The notes under the pieces are model-generated. The model was not told the origin of the DNA and ran no database searches. It worked only from the letters and a program-made list of their open reading frames with translations. The translations under genes were made by a program, and so were the position numbers. Shown one piece after another: positions 51,125 through 61,200 of a stretch of DNA of 64,000 nt (positions are counted from its first letter, which is position 1; each line of letters begins with the position of its first letter). Source of the stretch: EW11 sp035765635 (GTDB lineage: Bacteria; Verrucomicrobiota; Verrucomicrobiia; Opitutales; Opitutaceae); contig DASTWZ010000042.1 of NCBI GenBank assembly GCA_035765635.1, positions 1 through 64,000 of the forward strand. Direction: 5' to 3'.

Positions 51125-54100
51125 ATGAACGATACATACTCGCGGCGCAGAGCCGCTTGGTCCTCGGTCGAAATATCACTGCGCGACGCGCTCCGCAGTT
51201 GCGCCGCATCCCCCACTGAATCGCACGCCTGCCCAGAAGCACAAGGCACTCGCTCCGCATGGTGCAAGAGAGCGCTTTGTCTCATGTCTGCTCTGTCGAT
51301 ACTGTCCGCCAGTCGCGTTGAAGCGCAGAAGGCGCCGGCCGCAACAGACGAAACCGAGGAGGAACAAACAATCGTCCTTTCGCCATTCTTGGTGGAATCA
51401 ACGGGAGACAGCGGCTACTCCGCGCGAGAGACCCTCGCCGGCACCCGCATCCGCACAGATCTCAAGGACGTGGCTTCGTCGATTTCGGTCGTCACGAAAA
51501 AATTTCTGAGCGACACGAATTCGCACAACGCCGCCGATCTACTGGTGTATACACCGAACACGGAAGTAGCCGGCATTACCGGTAATTTCTCCGGAATGGC
51601 GGGCCAAACGAGCTACAACGAGCGAACCGTAAATCCAAGTTCGTCCACCCGCGTCCGCGGTCTCGACGCGGCGGACAACACGCGCAACTTCTTCATCACC
51701 GACATCCCATTCGATACCTACAACACGGATCGTATCGACCTCCAGCGCGGGCCAAATTCCATTCTTTTCGGCATCGGGAGTCCGGCGGGTATTATCAACG
51801 CCAGCTTGAACGACGCTTCGTTCAAGACGCGCTATCACGTGGAGAACGTCGTTTCTCAATTCGGCTCACTCCGCGACTCGATGGACCTGAATCAAGTGCT
51901 CGTGCCGCAAGTGCTGGCCGTTCGTTTTTCCGCTTTGCAGGACAATCAAAAATTCCGGCAGGAAGAGGCGTATAATAATTCGACTCGCTACTACGGCGCT
52001 CTTCGCTTCGACCCGAAAATCTTCTCCGACGAGATACACAGTTCTTTTCGTGTGAATGCCGAAATCGGCAAGGTCACTTCCAACAATCCGCGTTCAATTC
52101 CTCCGCTCGACGCCATCACGCCGTGGTTTTCCACCACGAGCCAATTTGGCGTTCCCGCAATTAATAAAGCCACGATCAACCCGTATACTCCGGGACAAGG
52201 CGCGGGCTCGAATTATGCGCGTGATTTGGGTTACCAAGCGATGGGCCGTTCCAGTTGGTCGAATCCGCTCGTGGTCTTCGATAATAAAAGCACGCTGCCC
52301 ACAAGCGTGATGATTGCCCAATTCGCTCCCGCTTTTGCGATCGATGCGAATGGCAATATGAAAACCACGCCGTACCAGACGGGTGGATCGAATGGGACGA
52401 TTGCCGGTTTGCCGAATTATAATCCGCTCGGCCTCGCGCCGTATTCGAGCTATGCGAGTCGAAACCTTTCCGGCGGCAGCTACTATTCCGACAAAGTGCT
52501 GACGGACCCAAGTGTCTTTGATTTCTTCAACCATCTGCTGGATGGCGACAACAAACGGGAATGGCAAAAATGGCATACCTTGGATTTGGCGTGGGAGCAG
52601 TCGTTTTTCAAAGACCGCGTTGGTTATCAAATCGCCTACGATCAGCAGATGTATGAGAGCGGTTCGAACCAGATGTTCAGCGGCAATCTTTACGCCATCA
52701 ACGTCGACGTGACCGAGACGCGCATCGATGGGTCGCCGAACCCAAATCTGGGCCGTCCTTATATTGCTTCGGGCGGAGGGGCCGACGGTTCGACAAAAAC
52801 CAAGATCAATCGTGATACTACTCGGGCAACCGCGTTCGGTGAATTTCGCGCCGCCGATCTTTGGGGCAATTCATTAATTGCTAAAATCATCGGCGTTCAA
52901 CGGGCGACGGGTCTTTATAGCTTGGAGCACCGCAAGAGCACATCCGTCCAGTGGACGCCTTACGCGACCGGGGCTGATTATCCCACCCAAGCCGGGTTGA
53001 GTCAGAACGAGATATTCAATACATTCAGAAACTTCAATTTTGTTAATTATCTCGGGCCCTCCATGTTGGGCCGATCGAACGCGACCGGGGCCAATCTCGA
53101 TCCCGTCAAGTTCCCTATTGTTGCTCCGAAAAGCACGCAGGTGTGGTGGTTTGATTCTCATTGGAAGCCATCGCGGAATCCGTCGGATCCCACCTACGTG
53201 GATCCAGCGGCTGCTTATACTTATCTTGATTCCAATTCGGGTACCTCGACCAATAGCACCCAGTCGAACAACCCCGCCAATTACGTGGGGTGGAAACAAA
53301 TTCCAATCACGTATCTCGACGCGAATAATCCGCAGGACTTTGCGTCACTCGTGACCGGCGGTGAAAAAACTCGCTTCCGCGATGTTTCGAAGGCGCTGGT
53401 TTATCAGGGCTTTTGGTTCGATGGCGCTTTGGCGGCAACGTATGGCTGGCGTAAAGATGATATTACAAGTTACGACACCGCAGCGCTGCCGGGAGCAAAC
53501 GGAGTGGCGCCGGTGGATTACGCTGATAATCCGAACTCGCGCCTGACGACCTCTGGACAGACTCGCACCTGGGGCGCGGTTTACCACTTCCCCAAGATGA
53601 TCACGAAGTATCTGCCTTGGGATAGCACGGTGAGCGTCTTCTATAATCGGGCGCAGAACTTCTTTGCGGGCGCTCCACGCTTCAATCTCGCCGGCAGCCA
53701 AATTGCCAATCCGACGGGTTTGACCAAGGAATACGGCGTCGCGATCACCACGCTCTCGGACAAGATCACCTTCAAGGCGACGCATTATGAAACGACGGTT
53801 CACAATGCTAAATTGACCGGTGACGCGCTTGCCAGCCTGGGCGGCGCGAGTTGGAAACTGCCGCTGTTCCTGGCTTGGGGCTATGGCTATGCGTCCCAAG
53901 TTCAGCTCGGGCTCGATGGTCATTTGGGCAATGCCACGCGGGATAATAATAATTGGAACTACGCGGTCACCGACGCAATCAGCGTGGCGAACAAGCTTGG
54001 TCAGCCGACGCCAGATTTGTCGGTTATCGGAACGCCAGAAGGTGCGGCAAATGTGCCGATCGGTACTTACGCATACGGTGGCACCGGCACGGTAACGATG

Positions 54101-55069
54101 AAGGATATCGTCAACGCCTGGCTCAATCTGCCGGTGTCGGACAACTTCTTCAATTTTTGGGGCATTAGCGGCAATCGGCCAGACCCTGCGAAGGCAAGAG
54201 CCTCCGGAAAATTGTATGAAGGATGGACGACACCAGCAGGAGCGACGGGCGACATGCCCGGCCTTGGCGGTCAACAGTTCGCGGCGCAGAATAGCCCAAT
54301 ATCAACCGCCGATAATATCTCGAGTGGCTGGGAGTTCGAGTTGTCGGGCCAGCCGCTCAAGAACTGGAACATCACGCTAAACTACTCTCGCACCGAAGCG
54401 ACGAAGACGAACATCGACCCCGTCACCACCGCCTTCATGGAAGAGAGTTATAAATTCTACACGGGTCCTGGCGGGCAACTGCGCCTTTGGGGCGCGGGTC
54501 AAACCGCCGGAAATGCCGCCCCCACAAATCTCAACGCAACGCCGAATCTCCCGCCGGTTTACGCCTGGTCAAAAGGCCAGGAGAACGGCAGCACGTTGGT
54601 AACACAGTGGGTCGACGGTGTGTATAATCCGTACCTTGTTCTTAAGCTGGCGCAGGGACAATCCACTCCTGAAGTGTCCCCCTGGCGTTTGAATCTTATA
54701 TCAACCTATACGTTCGACCGCGGCGCGATCAAAGGCTTGTTTGTCGGTGGCGCAAGTCGCCTCGAAGCGGGCCGGATTCTGGCGTACGGACTGGATGATA
54801 CGACGGGAATCGTTGATCCCAGAAACAAGTTCATGGGGCCGAACGACGAGCATTTTGACCTCTGGGTCGGTTACCGTCGAAAGCTCGCGGTCCGTGGCCG
54901 CTCTCTGGATTGGCGCATTCAACTCAACTTGCGCAACGTCGGAGAAAAGACGCGATTGATCGCGTCGCAGTATGAACCTGCGCCCGACGCCGACGGTAAA
55001 TACGTGTTGGCCCTGGCCCGTATTCAGGAAGGCATGACTTGGTCGCTGACCAATTCATTCGACTTCTAA
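51125..55069 (+). CDS. Large TonB-dependent outer-membrane receptor
   Basis: 1314 residues. The N-terminal leader is unusually long; the hydrophobic signal (LCLMSALSILSASRVEA) starts only at about residue 51, so ATG 51284 is an alternative start. A probable TonB-box area (EEEQTIVLSPFLVES) precedes the plug domain at about 95-220 (LAGTRIRTDLKDVASSISVV, SSTRVRGLDAADNTRNFF, DRIDLQRGPNSILFGIGSPAGIIN). The remainder is a 22-strand barrel rich in aromatic/Gly/Asn, ending in the outer-membrane signature Phe (NSFDF). It imports large ligands using TonB energy; genes around it suggest saccharides. No exbBD-tonB in the window. The style is typical of Opitutaceae receptors. Confidence 0.94.
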   Translation: MNDTYSRRRAAWSSVEISLRDALRSCAASPTESHACPEAQGTRSAWCKRALCLMSALSILSASRVEAQKAPAATDETEEEQTIVLSPFLVESTGDSGYSARETLAGTRIRTDLKDVASSISVVTKKFLSDTNSHNAADLLVYTPNTEVAGITGNFSGMAGQTSYNERTVNPSSSTRVRGLDAADNTRNFFITDIPFDTYNTDRIDLQRGPNSILFGIGSPAGIINASLNDASFKTRYHVENVVSQFGSLRDSMDLNQVLVPQVLAVRFSALQDNQKFRQEEAYNNSTRYYGALRFDPKIFSDEIHSSFRVNAEIGKVTSNNPRSIPPLDAITPWFSTTSQFGVPAINKATINPYTPGQGAGSNYARDLGYQAMGRSSWSNPLVVFDNKSTLPTSVMIAQFAPAFAIDANGNMKTTPYQTGGSNGTIAGLPNYNPLGLAPYSSYASRNLSGGSYYSDKVLTDPSVFDFFNHLLDGDNKREWQKWHTLDLAWEQSFFKDRVGYQIAYDQQMYESGSNQMFSGNLYAINVDVTETRIDGSPNPNLGRPYIASGGGADGSTKTKINRDTTRATAFGEFRAADLWGNSLIAKIIGVQRATGLYSLEHRKSTSVQWTPYATGADYPTQAGLSQNEIFNTFRNFNFVNYLGPSMLGRSNATGANLDPVKFPIVAPKSTQVWWFDSHWKPSRNPSDPTYVDPAAAYTYLDSNSGTSTNSTQSNNPANYVGWKQIPITYLDANNPQDFASLVTGGEKTRFRDVSKALVYQGFWFDGALAATYGWRKDDITSYDTAALPGANGVAPVDYADNPNSRLTTSGQTRTWGAVYHFPKMITKYLPWDSTVSVFYNRAQNFFAGAPRFNLAGSQIANPTGLTKEYGVAITTLSDKITFKATHYETTVHNAKLTGDALASLGGASWKLPLFLAWGYGYASQVQLGLDGHLGNATRDNNNWNYAVTDAISVANKLGQPTPDLSVIGTPEGAANVPIGTYAYGGTGTVTMKDIVNAWLNLPVSDNFFNFWGISGNRPDPAKARASGKLYEGWTTPAGATGDMPGLGGQQFAAQNSPISTADNISSGWEFELSGQPLKNWNITLNYSRTEATKTNIDPVTTAFMEESYKFYTGPGGQLRLWGAGQTAGNAAPTNLNATPNLPPVYAWSKGQENGSTLVTQWVDGVYNPYLVLKLAQGQSTPEVSPWRLNLISTYTFDRGAIKGLFVGGASRLEAGRILAYGLDDTTGIVDPRNKFMGPNDEHFDLWVGYRRKLAVRGRSLDWRIQLNLRNVGEKTRLIASQYEPAPDADGKYVLALARIQEGMTWSLTNSFDF

Positions 55070-55099
55070 AAGGAAACGAGCGTCGACCTGTTTATATTC

Positions 55100-55134
55100 A
55101 GCCCGGTGGCGCCGCCGCCATCGGGCTTTGTTTG
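55100..55134 (+). terminator. Rho-independent terminator of the TonB-receptor gene
   Basis: AGCCCGGTGGCG (55100-55111) pairs with CGCCATCGGGCT (55116-55127), allowing one G-U pair, around a 4-base loop. TTGTTTG follows. It lies 30 bp past the receptor stop and before the next start at 55158. Confidence 0.82.
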
Positions 55135-55157
55135 AAGATACAGCGCAGAATCGAATT

Positions 55158-55607
55158 ATGAATATTCGCATCTTGCTTCTGAGCGTACTCGCCTTGGCGT
55201 ACTCGTATGCCGTGTGGGGCGGGGAACCGCCTGAGGCAAAGGCTGGGCGGCCGAAGGCGAATGATAAGCCGACGTTGCAGAAGGGCATGCTTGCGGATGA
55301 CATTATAAAGCAAATCGGCCGGCCCGCGGAAGTGAAGCCGATGGACGCGCCGGAAGGCAAAGCCGAGATGTGGACGTACCGGCGTGTGGTGCGGCAGCGC
55401 GTGGAGCAGAAAGCGACGAAGGTGAAAATGGTCCCGGCTTTCAAGGGCATCAACGGCGACGGCAGTGCAAACATCGGCGACACCCCTGACCTGGATTATC
55501 AATTGGAGCATATTACTGATTACCAGATGACGGCTTTGCTAATCGTCGACGGGAAGCTCGTCATGGCCCGCCAATGGATGGAGCAGACCCGACAAATCGA
55601 CCCTTAA
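55158..55607 (+). CDS. Small secreted protein with BamE/SmpA-like segment
   Basis: 149 residues from ATG 55158 (MNIRILLLSVLALAYSYAVWGG), a clear signal peptide without a lipobox Cys. The segment LQKGMLADDIIKQIGRPAEVKPM followed by AEMWTYRR resembles the SmpA/BamE-like fold (KGMxxxxVxxxxGxP...WxY), seen in small periplasmic proteins. The rest (DYQLEHITDYQMTALLIVDGKLVMARQW) completes a small alpha/beta domain. Function unknown. It is separated from the receptor gene by a terminator and from the next gene by 150 bp. Confidence 0.72.
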   Translation: MNIRILLLSVLALAYSYAVWGGEPPEAKAGRPKANDKPTLQKGMLADDIIKQIGRPAEVKPMDAPEGKAEMWTYRRVVRQRVEQKATKVKMVPAFKGINGDGSANIGDTPDLDYQLEHITDYQMTALLIVDGKLVMARQWMEQTRQIDP

Positions 55608-55757
55608 CGTGTCGCTCGAGGTCTGCGGAAGTTCCTGCACCAACGCGGGTCAAATCTACGTTCTGTTTCGACCGCACTTTGCTGAAGTGCATCGCGACGC
55701 GAATTTTTTTTCGCGCTTCCTGCCGCGATCTGTCGTCACTTCGCGAACTGGCGTCTG

Positions 55758-58232
55758 ATGCTGATGAGTTCAACTTTCCGCTTTTTCTCACGCGCCTGGA
55801 TATTGGCGCCTATATTCGCCTGCGGACTGCTGGGCTGGAGCTATGTGGCGTGGATAAAGCATGTGGATTATCTCACTCGCGTCGGAAGCGCCGAGGTGAA
55901 ATCTGATTCTGCTTCGCCCACCGGGTATGCCGGCGGTGTGCGACGGATGATCATACCCGGTCATAATCAGGAGAGCTTGCGGTGGATTATCGAAACGCAA
56001 GAGAGCCTGGCTCGCGGCAAGGGACGGATCCGGCGCATCGATTATGAGAATGCGCCATTTGGCCACGAGACGAATTCTCCTTCGGTTTACCGGTGGTGGC
56101 TGAGGCTCGTCGGGTGGTTCACGCGGATCTTTTCCAGTCTATCCTTCGGTCGGTCGATAGAAGCCGCGACGCTGTTTGCAGATCCAATTCTATATTTAAT
56201 CCTATTCGTCTCGACGGTAGCCTCGGCGGCGCGCTGTTTCGGAAAACAAGCCGCCGCCGTCCTCGCGGTCGCCTTTGCAACGCTCGTTCCACTCACGCAC
56301 TCGTTCGTTCCTGCCCTCGTCGACAGTCGCGGGCTCGCGATCATCGCAATAGTGTGGAGCGTGTTTCCGCTCGTGCTCGGCCTTCGAGCACTTGCCGGCG
56401 AGACGGGTGCCTCGCTCGAAAAATCAAGCCGTTGCTACCGGCTTGCGCGCCGCTGGTTTATTGTTGGCGGCGTCGCTGCGGGAGTCGGCCTCTGGATTAG
56501 CGTAAGCACATTGGTACCCGTCCTCGTCGGAATTTTTCTGGGCGCTCTGGTTGCTGCGTGGGTCGCTCGACAGGAACCGTCGAAATCTCACGCGATTCCC
56601 GATAAGGCTTTGTGGCAGATTTGGAGTTTGTCCGGTGGGATCACGTGTTTAGCGGCTTATATAATAGAATATTATCCGGCGCATTTGGGCGGTTGGCAGT
56701 TGCGAGCGGTACATCCGCTCTATGCCATCGCGCTGTCGGGCGGCGGCGCGGGGCTCGGGCGTGCCATGGCTCTTATTTGCAGGCAAAAGACAAAATGGGA
56801 TTGGACGGATGTCGTCATCGGGCTGCTTGCGGCTGCGAGCTTACTCGCGCTGCCCGTGACGATGAGAAAACTGCAGGACGTCGGGTTTCTAGCGACTGAC
56901 TTGAGTGCGTTCCGGGTTACCAATTTTCCCGGCGGTGCGAGCGGCACGAACTTATGGAGTTGGCTCGTTCACGATGGCCTGAGTTCCCTGCTTTGGACGA
57001 TTGCTTTGCCGACACTCGTGTTATTGCCCGCCGTCGGATTGCTTGTCCGCCGAAGCACGCCATTGACCTCTCGCGCCTCCCTGGCGATTGCGCTGGGGCC
57101 CGCCGCCGTCGCTTTGGGTTTTGCATGCTGGCAGCTCAGCTGGTGGACGATGCTAGACGGCTTACTCTTGGTCGTGCTCGTGGTGCTTACGCATGCCATT
57201 CGCGCGACGTATGCTTCACGTCGCAGTTTCATCTTTTTTCTCGGTCTATTGATCCTCGTTTTGTTGCCTGGTGGCGTCCGCCAGGTGGAGAACGCGAGAC
57301 TTGCTGGACAGACGGGACTCACACGGCCGGAGCTGATGGAACTGGTGGAGCGGGATCTCGCGCACTCGTTGGCGCGACGCGTCGGGAAGGAAGGCGCGGT
57401 GATTCTGGTGCCGCCGGACGAGACCATGGCGTTGTGTTACTACGGCGGACTCCGTGGGCTCGCCACATTCAACTCGGAAAACAAGGCCGGCTTCGGCGCC
57501 GCCGTACGAATAGCCAGCGCGACAACCGCGGAAGAGGCGTTCGAATTGATTCAGCAGCGCGGGGTCACGCACATCATCATGCCCTCCTGGGATCCTTATT
57601 TGGATGAATATGCGCGCTGGGGACTTGGCCGCGTGGAAGGTTCGTTCATCGAGAGCCTCAAACATTGGAATTTGCCACCCTGGCTGCGTCCGGTGCCGTA
57701 TCAGCTTCCCGCCGTCAGCGGACTCGAAGGCCAGTCGGTCGCGATTTTCGAAGTGGTGGATGAGCAAAGCGCCGCCACATCCGCCAGCCGCCTGGCTGTA
57801 TATTTTATACAAATGGGGCAACTTGACGCCGCCGCCTCGACGGCGCAGTCGCTGCGGCGATTTCCGGCAGACGTCGGAGCCTGGGTGGCACGCGCGGAAA
57901 TCGAACTCGCAAGAGGTAGCGACGCCGACTTGGCGGCGACATTGAAAGTGTTGCTCCCGATGCTGACGAGTGGCGCCGACCGCTCGCTACCGTTGGACCG
58001 AAGGTTGGGTTTGGCCGTCGTGCTCGCGCGTACTCAACACAAAGACTTGGCGCGCGAACAGGTGCGACGATGTCTATCCACCATCGATGAAGCGAAGGTG
58101 CGCAAACTCTCCAGTTCAGCGCTCTATCATCTGCTCGTCCTCAGCAAGGGCTTGGAGGTGCCGTTCTCCGACGCCAAACTACATACCTTGGCGCTGGAGT
58201 TTCTTCCAGCCGACTGGCGCACCCGTCTCTAA
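55758..58232 (+). CDS. GT-C-like polytopic membrane protein with helical-repeat C-terminus
   Basis: 824 residues with about 12-13 membrane helices in the first 520. The periplasmic loop after helix 1 (PGHNQESLRWIIETQESLARGKGRIRRIDYENAPFGHETNSPSVYRWWLRLVGWF) resembles the first loop of STT3/AglB-type GT-C enzymes, with a D-Y-x-N-x-P-x-G motif. A soluble C-terminal part (about 525-824) follows: first an alpha/beta portion (GAVILVPPDETMALCYYGG, GVTHIIMPSWDPYLDEYARWG), then TPR-like helices (VYFIQMGQLDAAASTAQSLRRFPADVGAWVARAEIELARG). It could transfer sugars from lipid carriers to exported proteins; this is inference. It lies 19 bp before the first FG-GAP protein gene. Confidence 0.7.
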   Translation: MLMSSTFRFFSRAWILAPIFACGLLGWSYVAWIKHVDYLTRVGSAEVKSDSASPTGYAGGVRRMIIPGHNQESLRWIIETQESLARGKGRIRRIDYENAPFGHETNSPSVYRWWLRLVGWFTRIFSSLSFGRSIEAATLFADPILYLILFVSTVASAARCFGKQAAAVLAVAFATLVPLTHSFVPALVDSRGLAIIAIVWSVFPLVLGLRALAGETGASLEKSSRCYRLARRWFIVGGVAAGVGLWISVSTLVPVLVGIFLGALVAAWVARQEPSKSHAIPDKALWQIWSLSGGITCLAAYIIEYYPAHLGGWQLRAVHPLYAIALSGGGAGLGRAMALICRQKTKWDWTDVVIGLLAAASLLALPVTMRKLQDVGFLATDLSAFRVTNFPGGASGTNLWSWLVHDGLSSLLWTIALPTLVLLPAVGLLVRRSTPLTSRASLAIALGPAAVALGFACWQLSWWTMLDGLLLVVLVVLTHAIRATYASRRSFIFFLGLLILVLLPGGVRQVENARLAGQTGLTRPELMELVERDLAHSLARRVGKEGAVILVPPDETMALCYYGGLRGLATFNSENKAGFGAAVRIASATTAEEAFELIQQRGVTHIIMPSWDPYLDEYARWGLGRVEGSFIESLKHWNLPPWLRPVPYQLPAVSGLEGQSVAIFEVVDEQSAATSASRLAVYFIQMGQLDAAASTAQSLRRFPADVGAWVARAEIELARGSDADLAATLKVLLPMLTSGADRSLPLDRRLGLAVVLARTQHKDLAREQVRRCLSTIDEAKVRKLSSSALYHLLVLSKGLEVPFSDAKLHTLALEFLPADWRTRL

Positions 58233-58251
58233 ATCAGCGACGCGCCCTCCG

Positions 58252-61200
58252 ATGTGTGCAGTTCTCCTCATGGTTTCGATTGCGAACACGGGCCGCTTTA
58301 AACATTCGCGTGCACTTCAGAATGTCCTGCGCGTCGCATCGCTAACCGCAATTCTGCTGACGTGCTCTGTCGCCGCAGCGGCAGATTCAACTGACGGGCT
58401 GGCGAGCCATCCGCTGAGCGCTCGCTCCGGCCCGCGCGGACAAACGCTTTTTGCACTTCTCGCTCCGGACCAGACCGGCGTTCGCACGGTAAATCGATAC
58501 GCGGATCCGCGGATGTGGGGTGATCGTTATTTGGAGGCCAATGTCGGATCGATTGGTTCAGGCGTGGCTATCGGCGACTACGACGGAGACGGCCGTCCCG
58601 ATATATTCGTGGCCGGCAAATCCGATGGCTGCCGATTGTTTCGCAATCTTGGCGATTGGAAGTTCGAGGACGTAACCGAAAAGTCCGGCGTGGCCGAGAA
58701 AGCCGAAGAGGCCGTCGTATGGAAAGGCGGGGTAGTCTTCGCGGATGTTAATAATGATGGTTGGCTGGATTTGTATATCTGCCGCTTCGATGCGCCGAAT
58801 CTTCTCTATATCAACCAAGGCGATGGCACGTTCAAGGAGATGGCCAATGCCTATGGTCTCGATGTGAAAGATGCGTGCGTGATGGCCACGTTTTTCGATT
58901 ATGACCGCGACGGCTGGCTCGATGTTTTTATTCAAACCAATCTCCTGGACATCGCCCGCCACCCGACGGGGCAGCGGAATTTTCTTTTCCACAACACCGG
59001 TCACGGCAGGTTCACGAATGTGACGGAGCGGGCCGGGATCATCGGGGAAGCTCAAGGGCATTCGGCGACGTGTTGGGATTATGACGACGACGGCTGGCCG
59101 GATCTTTATATAGCCAACGATTTTGGCGTGCCCGATAAATTATATCATAACAATCGCGACGGCACGTTCAGTGACACAATCGCCGGCGTGGTTCCGCATA
59201 CCACGTTTGCTTCGATGGGCTCTGACTTCGGCGATGTGAACAATGATGGTTTGATGGACTTTTTTGTGGCGGACATGGCGGCGACCACGCACGAAAAAGA
59301 CCAGCGCACCGCGTCCAACATCCGAGCCGGAGGCTTGGGTCATTCCGATGCCCTGCTCAAGGTGCCGAAATACCTTCACAATGCGCTTTATCTGAACACC
59401 GGCACGGGCCGCTGCCGGGAAGCTGCCTTTCTCGCGGGAATCGCGGCGACCGACTGGACGTGGGCCGTACGATGGGAGGATTTGGACGACGATGGCTGGC
59501 TCGATCTCTTCGTGACCAACGGCATGAACCGCGAGCAGAGCAATGTTGACCTGATCGCACGCGAGATGAAGGCCGAATCCGCCGCGGGCCGGACTCAAAT
59601 CATGTATCGGAGCCCCGTGATGAACGAACGCAATCTCGCGTTTCGCAACCTCGGTGACCTCGAATTCAAAAACGTCAGTGCCGAGTGGGGACTCGATCTC
59701 AACGGCGTGAGCTTCGGCGCCGCGTTCGGTGATTTGGATGGCGACGGCGACCTCGACCTCGTCGTTGTGAACTACCAGGCGAACTCGACGGTTTATCGAA
59801 ACGACAGCGATTCCGGCCATCGCGTCATTTTCGATTTGCGGGGCACGGTATCCAATCGCTTCGGAGTAAGCGCGAAGGTGCGCATCGAGACAGACTCGGG
59901 CATTCAGATTCGTCAGCTCGAGTCGGCGCGCGGGTATATGTCGAGCAGCGAGCCGATGGTCCATTTCGGCCTCGGAAAGGATACAATCATCAAACAAGTG
60001 ACGGTGACCTGGCCGAGCGGTCTCTTGCAGACGTTTCGAAATGTGGACGCGGATCGGCGCTACACCTTGACGGAATCTTCGTCGCGTTCGCCGCAATCAG
60101 CCGAGGTCGGCCAGGCGACCTTCACGATGTTCGACGAGGCAAGTGAAGCCGTGGGTCTGGCCTTCCGCTCTCGTGAGGAAACGGTGGACGAAACCTCCGT
60201 GCAGCGGTTGCTTTCGCGCCGGCTCAATCCGCGCGGTCCAGCTCTTGCCGTCGGCGACGTGGATGGGGACGGCTTGGACGATGTAGCGCTCGGCGGAACC
60301 ACACTCGACCGGCTGCAGATCCTGCACGGTTCGCACGATGGGCACTTCACGCGGGATGAATTTCAGTCGTTCATTGCCAGTCCAGGGGTGGACGACGGGC
60401 CCCTGCTTTTGTTCGACGCAGCGGGGCGCGGGTATAACGACCTGCTCGTGACGAAGGGAGGCAACAGTCTGCCTGCGGGCTCGGCGGAATATCAGCCACA
60501 ATTGTATTTTAATGACGGTCGCGGCCATTTTCGGCCGGCTCCGGAAAACTCGCTGCCTTCACTTTCGATAAGCGTTGGGGCGGCGGCGGCTTCGGATTTC
60601 GATCGCGATGGACGCCTCGATCTCTTTCTCGGTGCGCGGCTGATTCCGGGACAGTACCCGCTCTCTCCTCACAGCGTCTTGCTCCAGAACCGTGGAGGAA
60701 GATTCGTAGACATAACCAATCAGTTCGCGCCGCAACTGGCCGAAGTGGGAATGGTCACGTCCGCATTGTGGAGCGACGCCGACGCTGACGGCTGGCCTGA
60801 TTTGCTTCTCACCTCGGAGTGGGGCCAGGTAAAATGTTTCCACAATCAGCAGGGTAAAAGTTTCGAGGACTGGACGGAAAAGCTGGGCTTCGCAGCCGCT
60901 GGAACCGGATGGTGGACCTCGCTCGCGGCCGCCGATTTCAATGGCGACGGCCGGATCGATTATGCCGTCGGAAACGTCGGCTTGAACACGCAGTATCGAG
61001 CGACTCACGCTCATCCTGCCCTGCTTTACTCCGGGGATTTCAAGGGAGATGAGACCACGCAATTGATCGAGGCCTATTATGAGGGCGATCAGCTTTACGC
61101 GTGGCGCACTCGTCGGGATCTCGGCGCGGCCATACCTGGGATTCTTCGCCGCTACACCAAGAACGACTTATTTGCGCGGGCGACGCTTCCCGAAATCGTC

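Noticed and set aside
50881..51285. Possible small gene (134 codons, minus) in the leader of the TonB receptor
   Set aside because: Overlaps the receptor start, no signal, motif or plausible initiation context; kept as non-coding.
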